A stretch of DNA of 64,000 nt. Source: Lachnospiraceae bacterium. GTDB lineage: Bacteria > Bacillota > Clostridia > Lachnospirales > Lachnospiraceae. Under the pieces are notes generated by a model, which saw only the letters and a program-made list of their open reading frames with translations, was not told the DNA's origin and did not search any database. The stretch lies in contig CAAFWV010000040.1 in NCBI GenBank assembly GCA_900766815.1, forward strand, positions 3,748 to 67,747. Direction: 5' to 3'. A program made the translations under genes and the position numbers. Each line of letters opens with the position of its first letter. The stretch's first letter is position 1. This document shows positions 47,313-57,033 of the stretch, one piece after another.

Positions 47313-49598
47313 ATGATTACATTGTCTAAGGGTGGCGCATACCTGCTTAACGGTCTTGAGATAATTGAGGATTCGCAGGATGCAGTTGCTGCAATCAAGA
47401 GCAAAACAGGAATTACAACAGACAGTAAAGAGGCACTTAAGAATACCATTGCATATGGTATTCTTGAGTCCCACAATACAAGCGGTAACATGGATAAGCT
47501 TAAGATTAAGTTCGACAAGCTTACTTCTCATGATATTACCTTCGTGGGAATTATCCAGACCGCCAGAGCATCAGGACTTGAGAAATTCCCGGTGCCCTAT
47601 GTACTTACCAACTGCCACAACTCACTTTGTGCGGTAGGCGGAACAATCAATGAGGATGACCACATGTATGGTCTTACCTGTGCCAAGAAATATGGCGGTG
47701 TATATGTTCCTCCTCACCAGGCAGTTATTCATCAGTTTGCAAGAGAGGTTCTGGCCTGTGGAGGCAAGATGATTCTCGGTTCTGACTCGCATACCAGGTA
47801 TGGTGCCCTCGGTACCATGGCTATGGGTGAAGGCGGTCCTGAGCTTGTAAAGCAGCTGCTTAACCAGACCTATGACATTGACAGACCGGGCGTTGTAGCT
47901 GTATATCTGAGCGGTGAACCTAAGAGAGGTGTCGGCCCTCAGGATGTGGCAATAGCCCTAATCGGAGCGGTTTTTGCCAACGGATATGTTAAGAACAAGG
48001 TGCTTGAATTCGTAGGACCCGGTGTTGAGAAGCTCTCAGCTGACTTCAGAATCGGTGTGGATGTAATGACCACCGAGACAACCTGTCTCTCAAGTATCTG
48101 GCAGACCGATGATGAGATTAAGAAGTTCTATGACATTCACGGCAGAAGCGAGGATTACGCGGTCCTTGCTCCGGGTAAGGTTGCTTACTACGATGGCCTT
48201 ATCAATATTGATTTATCAGAGATTAAGCCGATGATTGCGATGCCGTTCCATCCGAGCAATGCTTATGCAATTGAGGATGTGAAGGCTAATCTTGCGGACG
48301 TGCTTCACGAGGTTGAGGAGCGTGCCAAGGTAAGCTTCGGTTCAGAGGTTCAGTATTCACTTCAGGATAAGATTAGAGATGGCAGACTCTATGTTGACCA
48401 GGGAGTTATTGCCGGCTGTGCCGGTGGTGGCTTCGAGAATATCTGCGCTGCGGCTGATATCCTCAAGGGTCATTATATCGGAGCTGATGAGTTCACTCTT
48501 AATGTATATCCGGCTTCAACTCCTATCTATATGGAGCTTATGAAGAACGGATGTGCAGCTACGCTTCTTGAGACCGGTGCGGTGCTCAAGACAGCCTTCT
48601 GCGGTCCCTGCTTCGGCGCAGGTGATACACCTGCCAACAATGCGTTCTCAATCAGACACAGCACCAGGAACTTCCCTAACAGAGAGGGTTCTAAGATTCA
48701 GAACGGCCAGATTGCATCCGTTGCTCTTATGGATGCCAGGTCAATCGCTGCAACGGCTGCCAATAAGGGATATCTTACGGCCGCAACCGAAAGCGATGCT
48801 GATATTGCTGCTTATGCATATCATTTCGATGAGAATATATATAAGAACAGAGTATTTGATTCTAAGGGAGTGGCAGATCCAAGCGTTGAGATAAAGTTTG
48901 GTCCCAACATCAAGGACTGGCCTAAGATGAATGAGCTTCCGGAGAATCTGATGTTGCGAGTGGTTTCTGAGATCCACGATCCCGTAACCACAACAGATGA
49001 GCTTATACCTTCGGGTGAGACCAGTAGCTTCAGGTCTAACCCCCTCGGACTTGCGGAATTCACTTTATCACGCAAGGATCCGGAGTATGTAGGCAGAGCT
49101 AAGGATATGAGAGCCGTGGAGGAGGATCTTACAGCAGGTAAGGATGTATACACTGACAGACCGGGTCTCAGGAATGCAATGGATGCCGTCAAGAATGTAT
49201 ATCCTGACTGCGAGAAGTCAATCGGCTTCGGTTCTACAATATTCGCAGTTAAGCCGGGTGACGGTTCGGCAAGAGAACAGGCCGCCTCATGTCAGAAGGT
49301 GCTTGGCGGATGGGCCAATATTGCTAACGAATATGCAACCAAGAGGTACAGAAGTAATCTGATTAACTGGGGTATGCTTCCGTTTATCATCAAGGAGGGC
49401 GAGCTTCCGTTTAAGAATCTGGATTATATCTTTATTCCGGGAATTAAGGCTGCCATTGCTGATAAAGAACCTGTAATAAAAGCCTACGTCATTGCGGCAG
49501 GCAAATTGAAAGAATTTGAACTCAGCGTCGGAGACCTTACGGACGAGGAGAGAGAGATAATACTTAAGGGTTGTTTGATTAATTACAACAGAGTATAG
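47313..49598 (+). CDS. Aconitase-family hydratase (YbhJ-like)
   Basis: A 761-residue member of the aconitase/hydratase superfamily. The three iron-sulfur cysteines are present: [12 protein letters not shown] and [31 protein letters not shown] and the C-terminal swivel region with [23 protein letters not shown] also fit. It resembles the hydratases of the YbhJ group more than AcnA, so citrate-isocitrate conversion is likely but not certain. GAAAGGAGAG precedes the ATG, 29 bases after glgP. No other TCA-cycle gene is nearby. Confidence 0.85.
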   Translation: MITLSKGGAYLLNGLEIIEDSQDAVAAIKSKTGITTDSKEALKNTIAYGILESHNTSGNMDKLKIKFDKLTSHDITFVGIIQTARASGLEKFPVPYVLTNCHNSLCAVGGTINEDDHMYGLTCAKKYGGVYVPPHQAVIHQFAREVLACGGKMILGSDSHTRYGALGTMAMGEGGPELVKQLLNQTYDIDRPGVVAVYLSGEPKRGVGPQDVAIALIGAVFANGYVKNKVLEFVGPGVEKLSADFRIGVDVMTTETTCLSSIWQTDDEIKKFYDIHGRSEDYAVLAPGKVAYYDGLINIDLSEIKPMIAMPFHPSNAYAIEDVKANLADVLHEVEERAKVSFGSEVQYSLQDKIRDGRLYVDQGVIAGCAGGGFENICAAADILKGHYIGADEFTLNVYPASTPIYMELMKNGCAATLLETGAVLKTAFCGPCFGAGDTPANNAFSIRHSTRNFPNREGSKIQNGQIASVALMDARSIAATAANKGYLTAATESDADIAAYAYHFDENIYKNRVFDSKGVADPSVEIKFGPNIKDWPKMNELPENLMLRVVSEIHDPVTTTDELIPSGETSSFRSNPLGLAEFTLSRKDPEYVGRAKDMRAVEEDLTAGKDVYTDRPGLRNAMDAVKNVYPDCEKSIGFGSTIFAVKPGDGSAREQAASCQKVLGGWANIANEYATKRYRSNLINWGMLPFIIKEGELPFKNLDYIFIPGIKAAIADKEPVIKAYVIAAGKLKEFELSVGDLTDEEREIILKGCLINYNRV

Positions 49599-49607
49599 AC
49601 TTCTATT

Positions 49608-49648
49608 GACCCAACGGTATGGAATTCCATATTGTTGGGTTGATTCTT
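49608..49648 (+). terminator. Probable intrinsic terminator after the hydratase gene
   Basis: Outer arms GACCCAAC and GTTGGGTT with an inner palindrome TATGGAATTCCATA, followed by GATTCTTGT. The T-run is short, so termination may be partial. Confidence 0.6.
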
Positions 49649-49681
49649 GTATATAACAAATATGTGGGAGAAATTATTGTC

Positions 49682-50971
49682 TTGAAGAAGCTGCAGCTGA
49701 TTATTATTACTTTATTATCAATATGTCTTATGGGCTGTAGTCTGGGACTTGAAGATATTCGCAGGGCGCCGGAGCAGCCGGAGGTGGCGGTAGCGACACC
49801 GACGCCAAAGGTTATGGAGGTTACGGATAAGATTTTCGTTGATGATGTGGGATATTACACCTCAGATAAGAAGCTGTTCCTGATCCGTGCCGGAATTGAG
49901 AATCTGGACGGATACTCATATACCATAGAAAATACAGCTGATAAGTCTGTTGTTTACAGCTCTACTCTGTCTGCCCTCAGCAAGGAGGAGACGGATTTCA
50001 ATACCCTGTATATGGGGGATTTCACTGAGCTTAACAGAGCAGGAACATACAGGATTGCTATTGAGGATATAGGCTACTCTAAGGATTTCATCATCGGTGA
50101 GACCATATATAGGGACCTGTATTCGCAGGTATATGCTGAGATTAAGGATCACACATATAACGATGACATGGAGCTTATTAGAACTCTGTCCGGTGTTATG
50201 TTAACTAACGAGATTTATCCTGCCAGCCTTGCAGATGATGGATTTGTAAGTGATAAGGTAGAATCACTTATGAATAAATATATCAGTAACGGTGCACTGT
50301 CGCAGGATATGGACGTCAATCTGTCGGCAGCACTCTCAGGTATGCTTGCTCAGTATGCTGCTGATTATAGGGAAAAAGCGCCCGAACTGACCGAATCGGC
50401 CCTCTATACTGCTGACAAAATATTTGATTCAGTAATGGTATCGGAGGAAAAACCCTATGATGACTGTCTGTATTATGCCGCCTGTGAGCTTCACAGGGCA
50501 CAGGGCTATTATCCTTCAGTAAAGGTTATTGAGGATATTTCTGTTGCATATGATAATGGGGTGGAGACTACATCTGAGTATGATTATTTCCTCATAGCCA
50601 AGGTGGCGTATCTGTCAAGTACCAACAGACCTGATTACGACCGATGTGAGAAAATGCTTGACGCTCTTAGGGAGAATGTAAAAAATATTTCTGATTCCTG
50701 CACAAGAGAGACCTTCTATGTACAGCCTGATGCTGATACAATAGGAGAAGAAGGAATGCTTGATAATATGATGCAGTTAGGATTAGTCGGCTATATACTC
50801 AGAGGCAGGGAATATAGCAGCGTACAGCGCAATTATCTGCATTATATTACCGGAATAAATGCCGAAAATAAGAATTTTTTAAAGGCTCATCAGGAGAATA
50901 CTAAGGATAATGCTTCAGGCAATACTGTCTTGTTGTCCAAGCTTATGTTTTCTCTTGGTTCAAGCTGTTAG
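49682..50971 (+). CDS. GH9-like lipoprotein without visible catalytic residues
   Basis: A 429-residue lipoprotein: signal ending LLSICLMGC, Pro/Ala linker, then an N-terminal Ig-like domain of the CelD_N type found in GH9 cellulases (VDDVGYYTSDKKLFLI, MGDFTELNRAGTYRIAI, DFIIGETIYRDL). The remaining 280 residues keep the look of the GH9 alpha-barrel (SAALSGMLAQYAADY, LYYAACELHRAQGYY, LGLVGYILRGREY, YITGINAENKNFL) but the GGWYDAGD segment with the catalytic Asp pair and the terminal catalytic Glu region are missing. It is probably a binding or structural protein. The TTG start at 49682 has GGGAG 11 bases before it. It heads a unit with plsC and pyrC. Confidence 0.7.
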   Translation: MKKLQLIIITLLSICLMGCSLGLEDIRRAPEQPEVAVATPTPKVMEVTDKIFVDDVGYYTSDKKLFLIRAGIENLDGYSYTIENTADKSVVYSSTLSALSKEETDFNTLYMGDFTELNRAGTYRIAIEDIGYSKDFIIGETIYRDLYSQVYAEIKDHTYNDDMELIRTLSGVMLTNEIYPASLADDGFVSDKVESLMNKYISNGALSQDMDVNLSAALSGMLAQYAADYREKAPELTESALYTADKIFDSVMVSEEKPYDDCLYYAACELHRAQGYYPSVKVIEDISVAYDNGVETTSEYDYFLIAKVAYLSSTNRPDYDRCEKMLDALRENVKNISDSCTRETFYVQPDADTIGEEGMLDNMMQLGLVGYILRGREYSSVQRNYLHYITGINAENKNFLKAHQENTKDNASGNTVLLSKLMFSLGSSC

Positions 50972-50979
50972 GAGGATAA

Positions 50980-51717
50980 ATGATTAGACTGTTAATTGCC
51001 CTTATTGCCGTGATATTGTTCCTGATTCTGACTCTTCCATATCTGTTTATCTTATGGTTAATCGGACTTAAGAATGAAGAAAAGAAGTACAGACTCAGCC
51101 AGAAGACCATACAGTGGGCATTCAGAATGCTTCTGTTTATCTGTGGAACTGACCTTACCTTATATGGAAAAGAGAACCTTCCGACTGACAGAGCGGCACT
51201 CTATGTGGGCAATCACAGAAGTATATTTGATATATTAATAATCTATGTCACGGTACTGTGTCCAGCCGGACTTATATCCAAAAAGGAGATTAAGAAGGTT
51301 CCTATCTTCAGAACCTGGATGTACAGTATTGGCTGTATTTTCCTTGACAGAACCAATATCAAGGAAGGTCTTAAGATGGTATTAGAGGCTGTAGAGAGGG
51401 TTAAGAGGGGCTTAAGTATCATTATTTTCCCTGAAGGCACCAGATGTAAGGTAGAGGGAGAATTCCTTCCCTTCAAGGGCGGCAGCTTTAAGATAGCGGA
51501 GAAGAGCAAATGCGATATTATTCCCTTTGCCATAATCAATTCTGCAGCAATATTTGAGAATACCAAGCCAAGAGTCAAGAAGGCCAAGGTTGGAATAGTA
51601 ATAGGAGAGCCTATTAAGACCGACGGTCTCACTAGGGAAGAGATGAAGAAGCTTCCGGATCAGACCAGAGATACCATTATATCCCTATATAACAGCAGGA
51701 AGGAAGAGATTATATGA
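50980..51717 (+). CDS. plsC: 1-acyl-sn-glycerol-3-phosphate acyltransferase family protein
   Basis: Acylates lysophosphatidic acid in membrane lipid synthesis; 245 residues. An N-terminal hydrophobic helix (residues 1-22), the acyltransferase box VGNHRSIFD (the His/Asp pair normally HxxxxD; here NHRSIFD), and FPEGTR are present. TTAGGAGG precedes the ATG and the stop overlaps the pyrC start (ATGA), so it is translationally coupled to pyrC although functionally unrelated. Confidence 0.93.
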   Translation: MIRLLIALIAVILFLILTLPYLFILWLIGLKNEEKKYRLSQKTIQWAFRMLLFICGTDLTLYGKENLPTDRAALYVGNHRSIFDILIIYVTVLCPAGLISKKEIKKVPIFRTWMYSIGCIFLDRTNIKEGLKMVLEAVERVKRGLSIIIFPEGTRCKVEGEFLPFKGGSFKIAEKSKCDIIPFAIINSAAIFENTKPRVKKAKVGIVIGEPIKTDGLTREEMKKLPDQTRDTIISLYNSRKEEII

Positions 51718-53000
51718 TATTACTTAAGGGTGGTTTGGTAGTAGACCCTGAATCAGAGATAACACGTATTGCCGATGTTCTTATTGAAGACGGAGTAATA
51801 CGTTATATCGGTAATATAGACATAGATGCAACAGACAATAGCGAAGAAGTACGTATTGTCGATTGCGAAGGTTTGATAGTAGGACCAGGACTTGTGGATG
51901 TGCATGTGCACTTCCGCGATCCTGGCTTTACTTATAAAGAGGATATTTATACAGGAGCCTCAGCTGCTGCAAGAGGAGGAATAACCTCGGTTGTACTTAT
52001 GGCCAATACCAAGCCTACGGTAGATAACGTAGATACGCTTAATTATGTGATTAATAAGGGCAGAGAGACAGATATTAATATCTATACCTGTGCAAGCATT
52101 ACACGTGGATTACAGGGCAAAGAAATAGTGGATATGGATGCTCTTCTTAAGGCAGGTGCTGTCGGATTCACAGATGACGGAATTCCGATACTTGACGAGG
52201 CTGTGGCAAGATCTGCTATGGAAGAGGCATGCAAAAGAGGCGCTGTATTGAGTTTTCATGAAGAAAACCCTGCCTATATCAGCAATAATGGTGTCAATCG
52301 TGGAATAGGGAGCGAGTATTTCGGCATAGGCGGAAGCGACAGACAGGCAGAAATATCCATGGTAGAGCGTGATATTGCTCTTGCACTTGAAACAGGTGCC
52401 AAGATTAACCTCCAGCATATCAGTACCAAGGAAGCAGTAGAGCTTATCAGAGAAGCAAAACAGTCTGAAAAGGGCAAAAATATTCATGCAGAGGCTACTC
52501 CACACCATATGAGCATGACAGAAGAGGATTTAATTCTGCATAATACACTTGCAAAAATGAATCCACCACTCAGAACTGAAGAGGACAGACGTGCAATTAT
52601 TGAAGGAATTAAGGATGGAACGCTGGATATTATCGCAACTGACCATGCGCCTCATTCCAAAGAGGAAAAAGAGAAGAAAATAACAGATGCTCCCAGCGGA
52701 ATTATAGGATTGGAAACAGCGCTAACCACCTGTTATAATACGTTGGTCAAGGAAGAAAACTTCGATATTCTGCAAGTTTTTTGCAAGTTTTCACGAAATC
52801 CGGCTAAAATATACGAAATTAATGCAGGAGCACTTGCAATTGACAGAACCGCCGATTTAGTGATTTTTGACCCGAAAAAGGAGTGGATTTACAATAAATC
52901 ACAGTCGAAATCTTTCAATTCGCCCTTGAAAGATCAAAAAATAACCGGTGATGTCGTGATGACAATCTGTCGTGGAAAAATTGTATACGAAAATTTGTAA
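51714..53000 (+). CDS. pyrC: Dihydroorotase
   Basis: Closes carbamoyl-aspartate to dihydroorotate in pyrimidine synthesis; 428 residues. Zinc ligands are in VHVHFRDPGFTYKED and the catalytic Asp in ATDHAPHSKEEK; NLQHIST and HAEATPHH hold further His ligands. AGGAAG precedes the ATG. The 118-base AT-rich gap after it separates it from pyrK; I see no clear terminator or promoter there. Confidence 0.96.
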   Translation: MILLKGGLVVDPESEITRIADVLIEDGVIRYIGNIDIDATDNSEEVRIVDCEGLIVGPGLVDVHVHFRDPGFTYKEDIYTGASAAARGGITSVVLMANTKPTVDNVDTLNYVINKGRETDINIYTCASITRGLQGKEIVDMDALLKAGAVGFTDDGIPILDEAVARSAMEEACKRGAVLSFHEENPAYISNNGVNRGIGSEYFGIGGSDRQAEISMVERDIALALETGAKINLQHISTKEAVELIREAKQSEKGKNIHAEATPHHMSMTEEDLILHNTLAKMNPPLRTEEDRRAIIEGIKDGTLDIIATDHAPHSKEEKEKKITDAPSGIIGLETALTTCYNTLVKEENFDILQVFCKFSRNPAKIYEINAGALAIDRTADLVIFDPKKEWIYNKSQSKSFNSPLKDQKITGDVVMTICRGKIVYENL

Positions 53001-53118
53001 ATAAAATAACAAACATTATTTATTCAAACAAGAATTTTGAAAGAAGCCTTGTTGATATTATTTGAAAAATATATAAATCAAATCTGATAACAAAATTCGG
53101 AAAGGAAGAAGTGAATCT

Positions 53119-53919
53119 ATGAAAAGAAAGGTTGCCGGATTCGTAATCAGCAACACAGAAATATCGAATGATATTTTTAGTATGTGGATTACAACGGATT
53201 TAGCTGCAGATGCTAATCCGGGACAGTTCGTCGGAGTATTTCCGAACAGGGAATCAACATTATTACCGAGACCCATAAGTATCTGTGAGGTAAATGAAGA
53301 AAAAACAGCCATTCGACTGGTATACAGAGTGGTCGGAAAGGGTACTTCTGAGCTCTCACATATGAAGGAGGGAAGGAGAATCTTCCTATTAGGAGTGCTT
53401 GGAAACGGATATGATCTTGAAAAAGGCAGAAATAAGTCGATTCTTCTTATGGCAGGCGGTATAGGAGTGCCTCCAATTCTTGAATTGGCCAAGAGATTAA
53501 GCGGTTGCGGAGGAAGCGAAGAGGCAATCACAAAGGATATAACAGCTGTTATAGGATATAGAAATTCAGACACGTATCTGCTTGAGGAGCTGGAGCAATA
53601 TGCACGTGTATATGTTGCAACAGAGGATGGAAGTCTTGGTACAAAGGGTAATGTAATCGATGCAATTAATGAGAATAAATTAAATCCCGATATTATTTAT
53701 GCCTGTGGTCCCATGCCCATGCTCAGGGCAATCAAAAAGCTCGCTGCAGAAAGGGAGATTGATGCCTACATTTCACTTGAAGAACGCATGGCCTGCGGCG
53801 TTGGAGCTTGTCTTGGATGTGTGTGCAGAACCACTCACAAGGACCATCACAGCCATGTAAATAACGCGCGTATTTGTACAGATGGACCCGTATTTGAGGC
53901 AAAGGAGGTTGATATTTGA
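53119..53919 (+). CDS. pyrK: Dihydroorotate dehydrogenase electron-transfer subunit
   Basis: FAD and 2Fe-2S subunit passing electrons from PyrD to NAD; 266 residues. FAD motif LLPRPISICEV, GKGTSELSHMKEG, NAD-side LLMAGGIGVPPILELAK and YACGPMPMLRAIKKLA. The 2Fe-2S cysteines are in MACGVGACLGCVCRT with the last one in ARICTDGPVF. GGAAAGGAAG precedes the ATG. Its partner pyrD follows with a one-base overlap. Confidence 0.96.
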   Translation: MKRKVAGFVISNTEISNDIFSMWITTDLAADANPGQFVGVFPNRESTLLPRPISICEVNEEKTAIRLVYRVVGKGTSELSHMKEGRRIFLLGVLGNGYDLEKGRNKSILLMAGGIGVPPILELAKRLSGCGGSEEAITKDITAVIGYRNSDTYLLEELEQYARVYVATEDGSLGTKGNVIDAINENKLNPDIIYACGPMPMLRAIKKLAAEREIDAYISLEERMACGVGACLGCVCRTTHKDHHSHVNNARICTDGPVFEAKEVDI

Positions 53920-54824
53920 TGTCTAATCTTAATATAACAATCGGTGGAGTTGAATTCAAGAATCCTGTTATGACTGCCTCAGGTACATTCGGCTCAGGAA
54001 TGGAATACGGAGAGTTCGTAGACCTGAATAAGCTTGGAGCTGTTGTTACCAAGGGAGTAGCCAATGTACCGTGGCCCGGTAACCCGACTCCAAGGGTAAC
54101 AGAGGTGTACGGAGGAATGCTTAACGCTATCGGATTGCAGAACCCGGGTGTAGATGTATTCATGGAGAGAGATATTCCCTTTCTCAAGAAATATGACACA
54201 AAGATAATTGCCAATGTCTGTGGTAAATCCGTTGAAGATTACATAGAGGTTGTAGAGAAACTGTCTGATACCGATATAGATATGATGGAAATCAATATTT
54301 CATGTCCCAATGTTAAGGAAGGTGCAATTGCCTTTGGACAGAAGGCTGAGTCGGTTTATAACATAACGGACGTTCTCAAAAAGCATTCAAGGAAGCCTAT
54401 TATAATGAAGCTGTCTCCGAATGTAACGGATATTACTGAGATGGCTAAGGCAAGTGAGGCCGCGGGCGCTGATGCAATATCCCTGATTAATACGATAACC
54501 GGTATGAAGATTGATATTGAAAGAAGATGCTTCGCTCTGGCCAATAAGACCGGTGGTATGTCAGGTCCGGCAATCAAGCCCATCGCTGTAAGAATGGTAT
54601 ATCAGTGTGCGAAGGCAGTAAATATCCCCATTATAGGTATGGGTGGAATAGCTTCAAGCGAGGATGCGATAGAATTCCTTATGGCAGGAGCTACCGCTGT
54701 AGCAGCGGGTGCCATGAATTTCGTTAATCCATATCTTACTGAGGAGCTTGTAGACGGTATTGACAGATTCCTTGATAATCATAATGTATCATCTGTTAAG
54801 GATATAATCGGTTGCGTGGAATAG
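53919..54824 (+). CDS. pyrD: Dihydroorotate dehydrogenase, type 1B catalytic subunit
   Basis: FMN enzyme oxidising dihydroorotate to orotate; 301 residues. MTASGTFGSGMEYGEF, EINISCPNVKEG with the catalytic Cys of class 1 enzymes, KLSPNVTDITEMAKA and IIGMGGIASSEDAIEF. The presence of PyrK makes this the NAD-linked 1B type. ATG 53919 is chosen; AAAGGAGG lies 10 bases upstream, and TTG 53916 is possible. pyrF and pyrE are not in this cluster. Confidence 0.96.
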   Translation: MSNLNITIGGVEFKNPVMTASGTFGSGMEYGEFVDLNKLGAVVTKGVANVPWPGNPTPRVTEVYGGMLNAIGLQNPGVDVFMERDIPFLKKYDTKIIANVCGKSVEDYIEVVEKLSDTDIDMMEINISCPNVKEGAIAFGQKAESVYNITDVLKKHSRKPIIMKLSPNVTDITEMAKASEAAGADAISLINTITGMKIDIERRCFALANKTGGMSGPAIKPIAVRMVYQCAKAVNIPIIGMGGIASSEDAIEFLMAGATAVAAGAMNFVNPYLTEELVDGIDRFLDNHNVSSVKDIIGCVE

Positions 54825-54913
54825 AAGACCCAATGCGACCAAGGCTCCCTTCGAGCATCGAATTAGCAGGATTTAGCAGAAATTTCAGTATTGTAATTAC
54901 GGAGTGAAGGAAT

Positions 54914-55807
54914 ATGAGGTACAAGGCTAATGCCAAGATTAATCTCTCTCTGGATGTAACAGGTGTCAGAGAGAATGGCTATCATGATGTCAGAATGATA
55001 ATGCAGTCAATCGAGCTGTGTGATTATCTTGATATTGAGGTAAATAACAGCGGAAGGATTGAGCTTACCTGCTCAAACCCGGAAATAGAGTGCGATAAGA
55101 GCAACCTTATATATAAGGCGGCTGATAAGCTCATAAATAAGGCTGTGGACGAGGAGATAATTGATAAAAATACAGGTGTTACCATAAACCTGCAGAAGAA
55201 TATCCCCATTGCAGCAGGTCTTGCCGGAGGCAGTACTGATGCTGCGGCAACCCTTGTCGGATTAAATGAAGAGCTTGGTCTTGGATATTCAAGCAGTGAG
55301 CTTAGGGGCTTAGGCGTTACTTTGGGAGCGGATATCCCCTTCTGTATTGAAGGAGGCACTTATCTGTCGGAGGGTATTGGTGAAGTCTTAAGTAAGCTAA
55401 AGGATGCACCGGATTGCTTTATTGTCCTTGTTAAGCCTGATATCAATGTGTCAACCAAGTTTGTCTACGATAATCTGATTCTTAATGAAGAAACCGTACA
55501 CCCTGATGTTGATGCGATGCTTGATGCAATTGAGACCGGTAGTATAAAACGTGTGGCAGATTGTCTGGACAATCTGCTGGCCACTGTAACGGAGAAGGAA
55601 TACCCAATTATTGTAGATATTAAGAATATTCTTAAGGAGAATGGCGCTCTTAATGCAATAATGAGTGGAAGCGGGCCTACGGTATTCGGACTGTTTGATG
55701 ATGAAGAGAAGGCTAAGGAAGCATTAAGTATTCTGGAATCTAAGGTAGAATTTAAGCAGGGATTTGTTACAACCTTTGCCAAATATGGCATTAAAGGTAT
55801 AGAATAG
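54914..55807 (+). CDS. ispE: 4-diphosphocytidyl-2-C-methyl-D-erythritol kinase
   Basis: GHMP kinase of the MEP isoprenoid pathway; 297 residues. AKINLSLDVTGVRENGYHDVRMIMQSIEL at the start, the ATP loop PIAAGLAGGSTDAAATLVGLN, GADIPFCIEGGTYLSEGIGE and the C-terminal AIMSGSGPTVFGLF. TACGGAGTGAAGG precedes the ATG. Confidence 0.96.
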   Translation: MRYKANAKINLSLDVTGVRENGYHDVRMIMQSIELCDYLDIEVNNSGRIELTCSNPEIECDKSNLIYKAADKLINKAVDEEIIDKNTGVTINLQKNIPIAAGLAGGSTDAAATLVGLNEELGLGYSSSELRGLGVTLGADIPFCIEGGTYLSEGIGEVLSKLKDAPDCFIVLVKPDINVSTKFVYDNLILNEETVHPDVDAMLDAIETGSIKRVADCLDNLLATVTEKEYPIIVDIKNILKENGALNAIMSGSGPTVFGLFDDEEKAKEALSILESKVEFKQGFVTTFAKYGIKGIE

Positions 55808-55847
55808 ATATAATTAAGTAGTTGATGTGTATTCTAAGGGTGAGCCA

Positions 55848-56528
55848 ATGAATGAGTTCGGTTTTGACAATATGGATGCTCTTTTACCGCTTAGAGATGT
55901 TGTATTTAAGACTCTGAGACAGGCAATTCTTACAGGGGAGCTCAAACCGGGTGAAAGACTTATGGAGATCAAGCTTGCCAACAAGCTTGGTGTGTCCAGA
56001 ACACCGATCAGAGAGGCTATCAGACAGCTGGAGCTTGATGGCCTTGTTATTATGGTGCCCAGAAAGGGTGCACAGGTTGCACATATCACTGAAAAGAGCA
56101 TGTCTGATGTGATGGAAGTAAGACTGGCCTTAGATGAACTAACGGCCTCTCTGGCATGTACAAGGATATCCGATGAGGATAAGGAGGGACTTGTTAAGGC
56201 ATGCCATGACTTCGAGGATGCTGTCGGAAGTGCTGATTTAAGAAAAATTGCATCGGCCGATGTTGAATTCCATGATATTATCTTGCAGGCTGCCAATAAT
56301 CTGAGATTATCGCAGATTGTTAATAATCTTGCTGAGCAGATGTACAGATACAGGTTCGAATACATCAAGGATTCGACCAGATGGCCAAGCCTTATTGCAG
56401 AACACAGAATGATAACAGATGCTATTCTAAGGGGTGATTCTGAACTTGCAGTGAATGCGATTCATGTTCATATCAAGAATCAGGAGAATTCAATACTCCG
56501 CACGATTAGGAAAGAGAAGCAGGAGTAG
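55848..56528 (+). CDS. GntR-family regulator with FCD domain
   Basis: A 226-residue transcription factor. The N-terminal winged helix has PLRDVVFKTLRQAILTGELKPGERLME and LGVSRTPIREAIRQLELDGLV. The C-terminal FCD domain (about 85-220) keeps the metal-binding Asp/His set: VEFHDIILQ, AEHRMITDAI and VNAIHVHIKNQE. It belongs to the FadR/VanR-like branch that senses small carboxylic acids; its ligand and targets are unknown. ATG 55848 is chosen with AAGGGTGA upstream. Confidence 0.92.
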   Translation: MNEFGFDNMDALLPLRDVVFKTLRQAILTGELKPGERLMEIKLANKLGVSRTPIREAIRQLELDGLVIMVPRKGAQVAHITEKSMSDVMEVRLALDELTASLACTRISDEDKEGLVKACHDFEDAVGSADLRKIASADVEFHDIILQAANNLRLSQIVNNLAEQMYRYRFEYIKDSTRWPSLIAEHRMITDAILRGDSELAVNAIHVHIKNQENSILRTIRKEKQE

Positions 56529-56545
56529 ATATTGGAGGCAGTCCG

Positions 56546-56968
56546 TTGGAAAAGGAAGTATTGATTACCATTAACGGTACACATACGGACTCAGATAATA
56601 TTACCGATACTGTATCTCTGGAAGTAGAGGGACAGTATTTCGTAAGAGGAGAGTTCACATACATTATTTACGAGGAAAGGGTTGAAGGAAGCGACGAGAT
56701 CATAAAGAGTATGATTAAGCTTCATGATGACTGCGTTGTTGTAACCAAGCGTGGTGCCGTTGACTCATCAATGGTATACAAACTGGGCGAGGATACCTTT
56801 AATCATTATGCTACACCCTTCGGAGTCCTTAAGATGGATATTCATACAGATGAAATTATGATTATCGAGTCAGGGGACAGGATAGATATTACAATAGAAT
56901 ACTACATGGCCACTAAGGGAAGCAGGATTACAACCTGCAGTATGGAAATAGTGGTTACACCTCTTTAG
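56546..56968 (+). CDS. DUF1934 (YwiB-like) beta-barrel protein
   Basis: A 140-residue cytoplasmic protein of the DUF1934 family, which has a calycin-like barrel and no established role. YEERVEGSDEIIKSMIKLHDDCVVVTKRGAVDSSMVY and FGVLKMDIHTDEIMI are the family landmarks. The start is TTG 56546 with TTGGAGGC seven bases upstream. A terminator follows. Confidence 0.82.
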   Translation: MEKEVLITINGTHTDSDNITDTVSLEVEGQYFVRGEFTYIIYEERVEGSDEIIKSMIKLHDDCVVVTKRGAVDSSMVYKLGEDTFNHYATPFGVLKMDIHTDEIMIIESGDRIDITIEYYMATKGSRITTCSMEIVVTPL

Positions 56969-56972
56969 CCTT

Positions 56973-57018
56973 AAGTTGCAATAGAATCTGCCGATAGATA
57001 TATTGCAACTTATTATTT
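56973..57018 (+). terminator. Intrinsic terminator after the DUF1934 gene
   Basis: Perfect 11-base arms AAGTTGCAATA and TATTGCAACTT with a 17-base loop, then TATTATTTT. It ends right at the ribosome site of the next gene. Confidence 0.7.
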
Positions 57019-57033
57019 TAAGGAGGTATTTAT

